Positions 1 to 6,214 are shown, counted from the stretch's first letter. The stretch: DNA of 7,823 bases from Candidatus Falkowbacteria bacterium CG02_land_8_20_14_3_00_36_14 (GCA_002781265.1 PETS01000014.1:1-7823), one strand, 5' to 3'. A program made the numbers and translations. The notes: generated by a model from the letters alone, not told the origin.

Positions 1-13
1 CTTGAATTTTAGA

Positions 14-94
14 AAAACTGCCAAAGAACCTGAAATTTCGGAAAAAATATCGTCTCGAACCACATTTTATAAAAGAAAATTTTTACATACTATT
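14..94 (+). repeat. AT-rich dispersed repeat, copy A
   Basis: This segment matches 1327-1400 in the same orientation. Shared blocks in order are GCCAAAGAACCTG, then a CTCGAACCA block, then AAAAGAAAATTTTT followed by a CATA..ATT tail, with one 6-nt length difference and scattered substitutions. Copy A lies directly upstream of the 342-aa gene and copy B lies downstream of it, so the two act as direct repeats around that gene. The left edge may extend beyond the window. The aligned blocks are visible by eye, but no score was computed. Confidence 0.6.
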
Positions 95-100
95 TGTAAG

Positions 101-106
101 AAAGGA
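101..106 (+). promoter_or_regulatory. Shine-Dalgarno sequence for the 342-aa gene
   Basis: AAAGGA is complementary to the usual 16S anti-Shine-Dalgarno tail and lies 6 nt before the ATG at 113. This decides the start codon over the upstream in-frame TTG at position 2, which would add 37 residues encoded largely by the repeat. No other gene in the window has a comparable purine motif at this distance. Confidence 0.6.
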
Positions 107-112
107 TTACAT

Positions 113-1141
113 ATGAATGAATTCCCAAATATACAAAAAGAAGCGCATGAATTTAATAGATTATTAGATGAAGGGAAAGTTAGTAAAAAAGATTTACAGG
201 AAAAATTAGTTGACCCAAAAATTTCACCAGAAGCTTTTCTTGAGCGTTTAAGGGCAGAAAAAGATGGCGAACTTCTGCTTTATTTAATCAGCATTCCGGG
301 AACTTGTTCTTACATAACTAATAAAGAGCGTTTTGAAGTAACAAGAGAATTGTTAAAAAACGGAGAGTCAATACTACCGGAAGCAAAAGCAGATGGAGTG
401 CTATCACTTCATGTTGCTTTATCAAATAATATTTCAACGATGGTTAATTCTGATTGGAATTGGGCTTGGGATCCCAACGAAGATTTTCACTTTGATTATG
501 ATATTTTCGAAAAAAAAGGTAGAACAAGAAGAAGGGGTGTAGGTGGCCTAATATTAAAACCAGAATTTTTACAGAAATTAGGGTGTAATCCTAATGATTC
601 AGAATGGTTTTTAAAACTATCATATGAGGATTTTGAACAATTCAGTAGGCAACAAAAACAAACAAATCCCGATATTGACAGACGAGACATTCATTTTATC
701 AGAGGCATGCAGTCTACACAACTATCGAAAGAAAATGTTTTTTCTGGTAGGAAGGTTGAAATAGATCATAGTAGTCAGGGGAGGAAAGGCATACCGGTTA
801 TTGTTGCTAACGATGGAATTCGAGCTGCAACTTTTTCTCGGGATGGCCAAACAAATCCGGTGCCAATTACTCCAAATGATGTAGCATTTTTATTTGAAGT
901 CGAATTATTGGAAGATGAAGCAATACAGTACAAAACCGTTGCTAAAGGCAGGGATTGGGAAAAAGTCAGGTTTTTTAGGGTGGATGGACGAGAGGTTGCA
1001 GACGAAGACCTTGACAAAATTAGAAGTGAAGCGAAAGAAATGAATCTTTGGGAAAAGTATTCTGCTTATTATGATTTAGCTTATAAAGGCGCTTCAAAAT
1101 TAGCAAGAAGAAGGGGATGGATAAATCAAAAGCATGAATAG
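113..1141 (+). CDS. Hypothetical protein, 342 aa, unrecognised
   Basis: The open frame runs uninterrupted from ATG 113 (preceded by AAAGGA) to TAG. I do not recognise the family. The product is soluble and highly charged, with no signal peptide and no hydrophobic segment long enough to span a membrane. The first 55 or so residues (after MNEFPNIQKE) are rich in Lys, Glu and Leu and probably helical. Around residues 116-125 there is a Trp-rich patch (NSDWNWAWDPN) followed by an acidic/aromatic stretch and a basic KKGRTRRRG stretch. The C-terminus is basic (ASKLARRRGW). No nuclease, kinase, protease or helicase motif is obvious. It is an isolated gene between two copies of a dispersed repeat, with gaps on both sides and a Shine-Dalgarno sequence its neighbours lack, which fits a transferred or accessory gene. 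It is very likely a real gene, but its function is unknown. Confidence 0.75.
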   Translation: MNEFPNIQKEAHEFNRLLDEGKVSKKDLQEKLVDPKISPEAFLERLRAEKDGELLLYLISIPGTCSYITNKERFEVTRELLKNGESILPEAKADGVLSLHVALSNNISTMVNSDWNWAWDPNEDFHFDYDIFEKKGRTRRRGVGGLILKPEFLQKLGCNPNDSEWFLKLSYEDFEQFSRQQKQTNPDIDRRDIHFIRGMQSTQLSKENVFSGRKVEIDHSSQGRKGIPVIVANDGIRAATFSRDGQTNPVPITPNDVAFLFEVELLEDEAIQYKTVAKGRDWEKVRFFRVDGREVADEDLDKIRSEAKEMNLWEKYSAYYDLAYKGASKLARRRGWINQKHE

Positions 1142-1189
1142 CAAATATGAATAATAAATACTATTGCAAATTGTCAAAGATCGTGGCGA

Positions 1190-1400
1190 AGTCGCTCAAA
1201 TTTTGGAGGGTTGGCCGTTCTCGACGCCTGTGGCGGTGAGGAGAAGCCCCTGCTTGCGTGGCCGAAGCCACTTCGACGAGGCGAAGGCCCGCGAAAATTC
1301 GGAAAGGTGGCGGAGCCGCGCCGCTCAAAACCGCCAAAGAACCTGTTAAAAACATCGGCTCGAACCATATTTTTGGAAAAGAAAATTTTTTCATAATATT
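1190..1400 (+). repeat. Composite intergenic repeat, copy B (GC-rich hairpins plus AT-rich tail)
   Basis: This fills most of the 332-nt gap between the hypothetical gene and the SDR gene. The GC-rich part (about 1190-1345) stands out from its AT-rich surroundings and contains several short hairpins: CGCC/GGCG at 1225-1235, GTGGC-CGAA-GCCAC at 1258-1271, CTTCG/CGAAG at 1271-1286 and GCGG/CCGC at 1310-1319. About 1223-1320 reappears inverted at 2323-2400, minus a roughly 38-nt internal block (about 1250-1287). The tail 1327-1400 is a direct copy of 14-94. Short open frames cross the segment on both strands, but none has conserved protein character. The remainder of the gap (1401-1473) is AT-rich with no clear promoter. 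Confidence 0.65.
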
Positions 1401-1473
1401 CATAATTATCTTACAGAATATCCGGTCAACATTCTGTTATTAAAAAATTAATTTTATTTTTAAGAAAAAACTT

Positions 1474-2223
1474 ATGCGCTTACAAAACAAAATTGCGATT
1501 ATTACTGGCGCCGGCTCTGGTATCGGTCGAGGCATTGCATTGGCTTTTGTTAAAGAAGGAGCCAAAGTAGTGGTGGCTGATTGGTCAGAGGAGGGTGGGA
1601 AGGAAACGGTGGAACAAATTCGGAAAATAAACGGAGAAGTAGTTTTTGTTAAAACAGATGTTAGTAAAACAGCAGATATTGAACAGATGGTAAAAACTTG
1701 TTTGGACAAATTTGGCCAGGTGGATATTTTGGTCAATAATGCTGGTATTCATAGAGCTTACAATCTTCATGAAATGTCTGAGGAAAACTGGGATACGGTT
1801 TTAAATGTTAATCTCAAGAGCGTTTTCTTGGGCTCTAAAAGAGTAATTCCTGAAATGCTCAAACAAGGTAAAGGCAAAATTATAAGCATAGCCTCAATTG
1901 CTGGTTTGGTTGGATTTGCTCAAAGCGGTGCCTATTGCGCCTCTAAAGGCGGAATAATTGCTTTAACTAAAGAAATGGTCTTGGAATATGCTCCGAAAAA
2001 AATTAATGTCAACTGCATCGCTCCCGGGGTGATTAAAACCGTGATGACAAAAGATATGATTACTGACCCAGCCACAAAACAATTTTTAGAGAGCTCAACT
2101 CCTTATCCTCGATTAGGTGAACCAGAAGATATCGCGATGGCCGCAGTTTATTTAGCGTCTGATGAATCAGATTTTGTCAATGGCGAAGTTTTAGTTGTTG
2201 ATGGCGGGTGGGTAGCTAAGTAG
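1474..2223 (+). CDS. Short-chain dehydrogenase/reductase (SDR), 249 aa
   Basis: This is a full-length classical SDR, an NAD(P)(H)-dependent oxidoreductase with a Rossmann fold. The cofactor motif TGAGSGIG is at residues 11-18. Asp36 ends the second beta strand (VVVADWS), which in this family usually indicates NAD(H) rather than NADP(H). NNAG is at 88-91. The catalytic tetrad is complete: Asn113, Ser141, Tyr154 and Lys158 (YCASK). PG follows at 184-185, and the C-terminus has the usual VDGGW. The length is typical. It resembles the FabG, glucose-1-dehydrogenase and 2-deoxygluconate dehydrogenase subgroups, but the substrate cannot be assigned, and FabG is a doubtful name if the host lacks fatty-acid synthesis. 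The ATG at 1474 has no Shine-Dalgarno sequence and is preceded by an A/T-rich stretch. The gene stands alone between inverted copies of a GC-rich repeat. Confidence 0.93.
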   Translation: MRLQNKIAIITGAGSGIGRGIALAFVKEGAKVVVADWSEEGGKETVEQIRKINGEVVFVKTDVSKTADIEQMVKTCLDKFGQVDILVNNAGIHRAYNLHEMSEENWDTVLNVNLKSVFLGSKRVIPEMLKQGKGKIISIASIAGLVGFAQSGAYCASKGGIIALTKEMVLEYAPKKINVNCIAPGVIKTVMTKDMITDPATKQFLESSTPYPRLGEPEDIAMAAVYLASDESDFVNGEVLVVDGGWVAK

Positions 2224-2297
2224 TTTTGCGTTTTGAATTTATACCATCAATAATAAATCAATCAAAAGAATTTGCCGCCAAAGAAAAACTTGTCGTA

Positions 2298-2400
2298 CCT
2301 TCGGTAGATCTCCCGAAGGGAGAAAATTGTCATCGGTGCGGCTCCGCCGCATTTTCAGAATTTCGCGGGGGGCTTTCCTCGCCGCCGCAGGCGGCGAAAT
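2298..2400 (-). repeat. GC-rich intergenic repeat, inverted partial copy C
   Basis: Read on the minus strand, about 2400-2323 aligns with 1223-1320. It shares CGCCTG-GGCGG-GAGG, then AAGCCC, then CCCGCGAAA and GGCGGAGCCGC, and lacks the roughly 38-nt middle block of copy B. Its hairpins are CCTTCGG/CCGAAGG with an 8-nt loop at 2298-2319, GCGGC/GCCGC at 2338-2350, and CGCCGCC-GCA-GGCGGCG at 2380-2396. A CCGCCAAAGAA block at about 2275-2285, in the + orientation, also recalls the family. It occupies most of the 241-nt gap between the SDR and DedA-like genes. The strong hairpins could also stop transcription from the SDR gene, although no clean T-run follows them. Confidence 0.6.
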
Positions 2401-2464
2401 GCGTTCGGACTAATTCAAGAATACAGCACTAGAATTAAACTTTTTTATTTTTAATTAATAAATA

Positions 2465-3037
2465 ATGCCCTCATTATCACAAACTATCGGCTGGCTCCTG
2501 GTGTATAAATATTATATTTTGTTTCCTTTGGCCATTTTTGAAGGGCCGATAGTGACTGTTATTGCCGGTTTTTTCGTGGCTACGGGCTTTTTAAATGTTT
2601 TTTTAATTTATATTATCGTTATTTTAGCTGATTTTTTAGGAGATACCCTATTATATCTCTTGGGACGGCAAGGTAATAGTTTTATTGTCAAACACGGCGC
2701 AAAAATAGGATTAACCGCCCAAAAACTGCGACAAGCTGATGATTATTATAAAAATAATTCAAAGAAAACGGTTGTTATGTCTAAAATTTTTCATGGCATA
2801 GGCATAATCGGCCTGATATCCGCCGGGATTTTGCATATTAATTTCAAACACTATATCAGATTATGCATTTTAGTCTCTTTTGTCCAAACAGCAGCCCTCT
2901 TGATTGTTGGATTTTTATTCGGGCACGCTTATTTGCGAATAGCTGAATATTTGGATTATTTCGCCGCTTTCATCAGCGCCTTGGCGCTATTGGCTATAGC
3001 ATTTATAATTTATTATAAATCAAAAAAATCATCTTAA
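2465..3037 (+). CDS. DedA-like (SNARE-associated/VTT domain) membrane protein, 190 aa
   Basis: This is an integral membrane protein with hydrophobic segments at about residues 12-40, 43-66, 110-125, 132-154 and 163-183, ending in a basic KSKK tail. The family call rests on FEGP at 25-28 followed by a re-entrant-like GFFVATG stretch, and on GDTLLYLLGRQG at 59-70, which matches the G-D-x-x-x-Y-x-x-G-R signature of DedA proteins. DedA proteins are implicated in membrane homeostasis and in transbilayer movement of lipid or lipid carriers. The usual basic motif in the second half (F-x-R-x3-R type) is not present here; the equivalent stretch reads SKIFHGIGIIG, so the protein is divergent. The GT4 gene starts 8 nt downstream, which suggests cotranscription. 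The ATG at 2465 has no Shine-Dalgarno sequence. Confidence 0.82.
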   Translation: MPSLSQTIGWLLVYKYYILFPLAIFEGPIVTVIAGFFVATGFLNVFLIYIIVILADFLGDTLLYLLGRQGNSFIVKHGAKIGLTAQKLRQADDYYKNNSKKTVVMSKIFHGIGIIGLISAGILHINFKHYIRLCILVSFVQTAALLIVGFLFGHAYLRIAEYLDYFAAFISALALLAIAFIIYYKSKKSS

Positions 3038-3045
3038 TCATCAAA

Positions 3046-4239
3046 ATGAACGGACTAGATAAGCCGCAAAAAAAATTAAATATCGCCATGGTCTGCGATC
3101 CAATAACCGATTATATAGCCGGGGTTTTTAAGTCAACCACGAGATTTTCCGAGAACTTGCGCGACCGGGGGCATAAAATTATCTTTATCGCCGCCAAATC
3201 CCCTTTTAGTCAGGAAAATAACTGCTATAGCGGAATGAAGGTTTATAGATTTCGGTCCGTATTGTTGCCCAAAACGGAAAGCAGATTTCGGCTGGCCTTG
3301 CCGACTGTAGCCGAAGTTAAAGAAGTTTTAAAGAAAGAAAATATAAATATTGCGCATATACTTTTGCCGACTCCGCTTGCTTTTATTGCCGCCAAGGCCG
3401 CGAAAGTATTAGGCATTAAAATAATTATGCACTCGCATTCCCAGCCGGAAAATTTATTTTTACATATTCCAAAATTTGCCGGACGGGAAATTATGAATAA
3501 TCTGTATAAAAAATATCTTGTTAATTTATATATGCGGGCCGATGCCCTTGTCTATCCCTCGGAATTCGCCCAGAAATTTTTTCCAACGCTCAACGCAAAA
3601 ATATATAATAAAGTAATAAGCAACGGGGTTGATACTTCGGTTTTTAAAAAAATGGATGCGGAAAAATTATTTGTTAAATGGAATCTGCCCCGGGAAACAA
3701 AAAATATTTTATTCGTCGGCCGGCTTCATCCGGAAAAAAATATTGAAATTTTAATAAAATCCGCTCCTTTAATTTTAAAAAAATATCCCCAGACGCATTT
3801 TTACATAGTCGGCCCCGGCCATCAGAAAGATTGGTTGAAATCCCTGGCTAAAAAGCTTAAATTGGAAAAAAATTTAACTTTTTTTGGCAAGGTTACGGAC
3901 GAGGAATTGGTTATGTCCTATAACGCTAGCGATATTTTTGTTCTGCCGTCTCTGGCAGAACTTGAAGGCATGGTTGTGCTTGAAGCCATGGCCTGTGGCC
4001 TGCCTATTATTATAGCCGATTCCGAAAATAATGCCGCCAAACATTTTGTGGATAATAATGGTTTTCTTTTCCGTTCCGGGAACCCGATAGATTTAGCCGA
4101 AAAAATAATAGCTATTTTGGCGGATAATTCTTTGCGCGAGCAAATGGGAAGCGAAAGCTTAAAAATAAGCAAGCAATTTGAAATTAATCAAAGCGTTTTA
4201 AAGATGGAAAATTTATATTATTTTGCGCTTTCCCAATAA
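3046..4239 (+). CDS. Glycosyltransferase family 4 (GT-B fold), 397 aa
   Basis: This is predicted to transfer a sugar from a nucleotide-sugar donor to a lipid or glycan acceptor at the inner face of the membrane. The N-terminal acceptor domain begins after a short lead (LNIAMVCDPITDY) and carries HSHSQPEN at about 129-136. The C-terminal donor domain has FVGRLHPEKN at 223-232, with Arg226 and Lys231 in the usual phosphate-binding positions, and the E-x7-E pair at Glu305 and Glu313 within SLAELEGMVVLEAMACG. The usual EGFG is replaced by ELEG. ISNGVDTSVF at 191-200 is another GT4 hallmark. The length is normal and there are no membrane spans. The donor and acceptor cannot be read from sequence; the flanking DedA-like, hydrolase and PAP2_C genes favour a membrane glycolipid. 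The hydrolase gene starts 4 nt after the stop. Confidence 0.92.
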   Translation: MNGLDKPQKKLNIAMVCDPITDYIAGVFKSTTRFSENLRDRGHKIIFIAAKSPFSQENNCYSGMKVYRFRSVLLPKTESRFRLALPTVAEVKEVLKKENINIAHILLPTPLAFIAAKAAKVLGIKIIMHSHSQPENLFLHIPKFAGREIMNNLYKKYLVNLYMRADALVYPSEFAQKFFPTLNAKIYNKVISNGVDTSVFKKMDAEKLFVKWNLPRETKNILFVGRLHPEKNIEILIKSAPLILKKYPQTHFYIVGPGHQKDWLKSLAKKLKLEKNLTFFGKVTDEELVMSYNASDIFVLPSLAELEGMVVLEAMACGLPIIIADSENNAAKHFVDNNGFLFRSGNPIDLAEKIIAILADNSLREQMGSESLKISKQFEINQSVLKMENLYYFALSQ

Positions 4240-4243
4240 AAAT

Positions 4244-5101
4244 ATGAAAGAATCATTTCTTCCTCAGACAAATATTTGCTACCGGATAAACGATTTTAAC
4301 CCCCAAAAGCAAACCATTGTTTTTGTTCACGGGGTTTCCGGCAGCTTATCGGCCTGGCAGGAATTTGAAAAGAGGTTCAAGCAAAAATACAATATTTTAA
4401 TGTTTGATTTAAGAGGCCACGGTCGGTCGTTTAAACCTAGAACCTACGAATCATATCGCATAGAATTATTTGCGCAAGATTTGCGCGATCTAATAGATTA
4501 TTTTAATATAAATAAATGCGTATTAATCAGCCATTCATATGGAAATTTGATAACGTTAGCCTTTCTTAAAAATAATCAAAATCGGGTAGATAGGGCGGTT
4601 TTATTTAGCCCTCAATACGCGGTAAAGAAAATACCGCTGGCGCGGATATTTATGCCTCTTTTTCGCCTGGCGGCCAAAATTAAACTGCCTGTCCCTTTTT
4701 CTAAAATCCGGGGGCGGGTTGACTATGCCAAGTATAAAAATACCACAGATTGGAATATACGAAGAAATTTTGCTGATATTAGAAACACCGGATTGCGAGT
4801 GTATTTATATTGCGCCTGCCAAGCCCATGGATTCAATGGCGAAAACATATTGGCCAAAATTAAAATTCCAGTTCTTATTATCCACGGGAAAAAGGATACT
4901 ATCTTTCCCCTTAAATACACGCAAGTTATGGCTGATAAAATACCGGCGGCAAAAATGATTGTTATTAATAACGCTGATCATATCCTAGTACTGAATCATT
5001 TTAGAGAGATAGCCCCAATGATAGAAAATTTTGTAGAAGGATTAAATCAAAGTATTCCTCGGAGCTCTGCTCCGGGGTATTCCTTGCAAGGAAGAGTTTG
5101 A
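4244..5101 (+). CDS. Alpha/beta hydrolase, 285 aa, with a repeat-encoded C-terminal tail
   Basis: This is a serine hydrolase of the alpha/beta fold, probably an esterase or lipase-like enzyme. VFVHGVSGS at 26-34 gives the oxyanion-hole HG, followed by DLRGHGRS at 55-62. The nucleophile elbow is SHSYG at 96-100 (Ser98; Ser replaces the first Gly of G-x-S-x-G). Asp218 is in HGKKDTIFP and His246 is in NADHI, which completes the triad. A cap-like insert occupies about 125-200. ATG 4244 is preferred over an in-frame TTG at 4223, which overlaps the GT4 gene. The fold should end near residue 266 (IENFVEG). Residues 267-285 and the TGA are encoded inside repeat copy 1, so the original stop was probably lost. 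The position after a GT4 gene and before a PAP2_C gene suggests a lipid substrate, but this is inference. Confidence 0.9.
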   Translation: MKESFLPQTNICYRINDFNPQKQTIVFVHGVSGSLSAWQEFEKRFKQKYNILMFDLRGHGRSFKPRTYESYRIELFAQDLRDLIDYFNINKCVLISHSYGNLITLAFLKNNQNRVDRAVLFSPQYAVKKIPLARIFMPLFRLAAKIKLPVPFSKIRGRVDYAKYKNTTDWNIRRNFADIRNTGLRVYLYCACQAHGFNGENILAKIKIPVLIIHGKKDTIFPLKYTQVMADKIPAAKMIVINNADHILVLNHFREIAPMIENFVEGLNQSIPRSSAPGYSLQGRV

Positions 5102-5175
5102 GAAACCATTGGTTTTTCAAAATAATTATTAACTACCTTAAGGATACCTCGTAGCTCTGTCGCGGGGTAATTCAT
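5040..5175 (+). repeat. Three-hairpin REP-like repeat, copy 1
   Basis: This 136-bp element is about 95% identical to 6215-6347, with roughly seven substitutions and one 3-nt indel. Hairpin 1 (5057-5077) is CCTCGGAGC-TCT-GCTCCGGGG. A perfect 14-bp palindrome, TTCCTTGCAAGGAA, is at 5080-5093. Hairpin 2 (5097-5121) has 12-bp arms starting TTTGAG and ending TTCAAA with one G-T pair. Hairpin 3 (5147-5167) is CCTCGTAGC-TCT-GTCGCGGGG. Hairpins 1 and 3 share the CCTCG..AGC-TCT-G..CGGGG layout, in which a T opposes a G, so the two strands are not equivalent. The element overlaps the end of the hydrolase gene and fills most of the gap to PAP2_C. Confidence 0.85.
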
Positions 5176-5206
5176 TACAGCCAAGTTCAGATAATTTTAA
5201 AAAATT

Positions 5207-5866
5207 ATGAAAAAAATATTAAGAGAATATAAAATATATTTTACTAATAAGGAATTCGTTTTATCTTTTATCATGGCCTTTTTACTTCTTACGGCAAGTT
5301 TGATTACAAATTATCACGCGGGAAGTTACGCTACCGAAATAGCCAGTAATTCAGTAACTGATGTTATATTAAGCAATTTGCCTGTTTTTAATGTTAATGG
5401 CATTTTTATTTACGGCTCTCTTTTATTCTGGATTTTTATTGCTCATTTATGTTTTTCAAAACCGCGAAGGATGCCGTATATCGGCAAGGCCATTGCTTTA
5501 TTCGTATTTACTCGGTCTGCCTTTGTGACGCTTACCCATATCGGGCCATTTCCGACGCAAATAGCCATTAATTCCAATATTCTTAATAAAATTACATTCG
5601 GCGCGGACTTATTTTTTTCCGGCCATGTCGGCCTGCCTTTTTTAATGGCTTTAGTATTTTGGCAAAATATCCGCCTTCGTATTTTATTTATTATTACGGC
5701 AATCATTTTTGCCGTGGTAGTGCTGTTAGCGCACGTGCACTATTCTATTGATGTTTTATCCGCCTTTTTTATAACTTATGCCATTGTTGATGCCGCCAAA
5801 TTTTTATTTAAACGAGATTTAAGAATTTTTCAAGACGGCATTTCAAATGGCGGCAGAATTTTATAA
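5207..5866 (+). CDS. PAP2_C / sphingomyelin-synthase-like membrane enzyme, 219 aa
   Basis: This is a polytopic membrane protein with hydrophobic segments at about 17-35, 65-82, 92-110, 140-153, 158-175 and 181-200. Two C-terminal motifs identify the PAP2_C branch of the phosphatase/phosphotransferase superfamily. The first is DLFFSGHVG at 134-142 with His140. The second is AHVHYSIDVLSAF at 175-187 with His178 and Asp182, the H-x3-D arrangement of sphingomyelin synthases. The family transfers or hydrolyses phosphorylated lipid head groups at the outer membrane face. The K-x6-RP motif of ordinary PAP2 phosphatases is absent, as expected for this branch. True sphingomyelin synthesis is not implied, because the lipid is unknown. 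The ATG has no Shine-Dalgarno sequence. The gene probably once followed the hydrolase more closely, before repeat copy 1 occupied the gap. Confidence 0.85.
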   Translation: MKKILREYKIYFTNKEFVLSFIMAFLLLTASLITNYHAGSYATEIASNSVTDVILSNLPVFNVNGIFIYGSLLFWIFIAHLCFSKPRRMPYIGKAIALFVFTRSAFVTLTHIGPFPTQIAINSNILNKITFGADLFFSGHVGLPFLMALVFWQNIRLRILFIITAIIFAVVVLLAHVHYSIDVLSAFFITYAIVDAAKFLFKRDLRIFQDGISNGGRIL

Positions 5867-5982
5867 GCATAAAAATAATTAAATTCAATCATAAAACTTA
5901 AATTAGCCCTTGATAAATAAAATTAATTCTGATAATATAATTATGAAATTATTGGTTATTTATTTAATTCTTTTAATCGAGA

Positions 5983-5996
5983 GGGTAATTCATTTT
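5983..5996 (+). repeat. Possible stub of the three-hairpin repeat end
   Basis: GGGTAATTCATTTT is an exact 14-nt match to the right end of repeat copy 2 (6337-6350) and its first flanking bases. No hairpin arm precedes it. It may be the remnant of a third, deleted copy in the 237-nt gap between PAP2_C and the tRNA, or chance in AT-rich DNA. The rest of the gap before 6007 is AT-rich without a gene. Confidence 0.25.
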
Positions 5997-6006
5997 AAAA
6001 TTTATT

Positions 6007-6036
6007 TTGTCAGGATTAAATTTCCCAATCTATCAT
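6007..6036 (+). promoter_or_regulatory. Candidate sigma-70-type promoter for tRNA-Gly
   Basis: TTGTCA (6007-6012) and TATCAT (6031-6036) each match the -35 and -10 consensus at five of six positions and are separated by 18 nt. Transcription would begin near 6043, about 60 nt before the tRNA, so the transcript would include the GC-rich hairpins at 6061-6099. A TATAAT at 6041-6046 is an alternative -10 box but lacks a properly spaced -35. Confidence 0.4.
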
Positions 6037-6060
6037 AAAATATAATTATATCGTCTGTAA

Positions 6061-6099
6061 GGCGGGCTTGCCCGCCGAAGCCCCGGTTTAAACCGGGGC
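6061..6099 (+). repeat. Paired GC-rich hairpins upstream of tRNA-Gly
   Basis: Two perfect inverted repeats stand side by side in otherwise AT-rich DNA. The first is GGCGGGC-TT-GCCCGCC at 6061-6076. The second is a 20-bp perfect palindrome at 6080-6099 with arms GCCCCGGTTT. They end 4 nt before the first base of the tRNA, and the first GGCGGG arm repeats the GGCGGG that spans the tRNA 5' end (6103-6108). No T-run follows, so a standard terminator is unlikely. They could be an inserted palindromic element or a leader structure at the tRNA processing site. Confidence 0.7.
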
Positions 6100-6103
6100 A
6101 TAG

Positions 6104-6175
6104 GCGGGTATCGTATAATGGTTATTATATTACCTTGCCAAGGTAGAAATACGGGTTCGATTCCCGTTACCCGCT
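6104..6175 (+). tRNA. tRNA-Gly (anticodon GCC)
   Basis: This is a 72-nt cloverleaf. The acceptor stem GCGGGTA pairs perfectly with TACCCGC (6168-6174), with T as discriminator at 6175. The D-arm reads GTA..TAT around TAATGGTTAT, giving a short 3-bp stem of the type seen in other bacterial Gly tRNAs. The anticodon stem is TTACC/GGTAG with loop TTGCCAA, and the GCC anticodon is at 6137-6139. The T-arm ACGGG-TTCGATT-CCCGT is canonical. The 3' CCA is not encoded (CTAAA follows), so it must be added by a CCA-adding enzyme. The tRNA decodes GGC and GGT. Confidence 0.97.
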
Positions 6176-6214
6176 CTAAAATTTTTAATTTCCAATTTCC
6201 AATTTTTAAATAAT

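Noticed and set aside
2..112. In-frame N-terminal extension of the 342-aa gene from a TTG at position 2
   Set aside because: The extension is encoded by a dispersed repeat that also occurs at 1327-1400 outside this gene, and the ATG at 113 has a well-spaced AAAGGA.
1161..1443. Several overlapping open frames of 60-80 codons on both strands
   Set aside because: They coincide with the GC-rich repeat, where stops are scarce in all frames, and their products are low-complexity Arg/Pro/Ala-rich without family resemblance.
2226..2432. 68-codon open frame after the SDR gene
   Set aside because: It starts at TTG, has no ribosome-binding site and is largely translated hairpin repeat, with no recognisable protein pattern.
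5080..5139. Reading frame inside the three-hairpin repeat (EEFEKPLVFQNNY) as a remnant of a transposase C-terminus
   Set aside because: The sequence is explained by the palindromic stems, the second copy ends earlier (EEFEKPLVF stop), and no transposase motif is visible.
5943..6038. 31-codon ORF (MKLLVIYLILLIE...) that could be a tiny membrane peptide, with TTGATA-N17-TAATAT upstream at 5910-5938
   Set aside because: Hydrophobic Leu/Ile/Tyr codons arise readily in AT-rich noncoding DNA. The frame overlaps the repeat stub and the start has no Shine-Dalgarno sequence. It needs conservation data to be credible.
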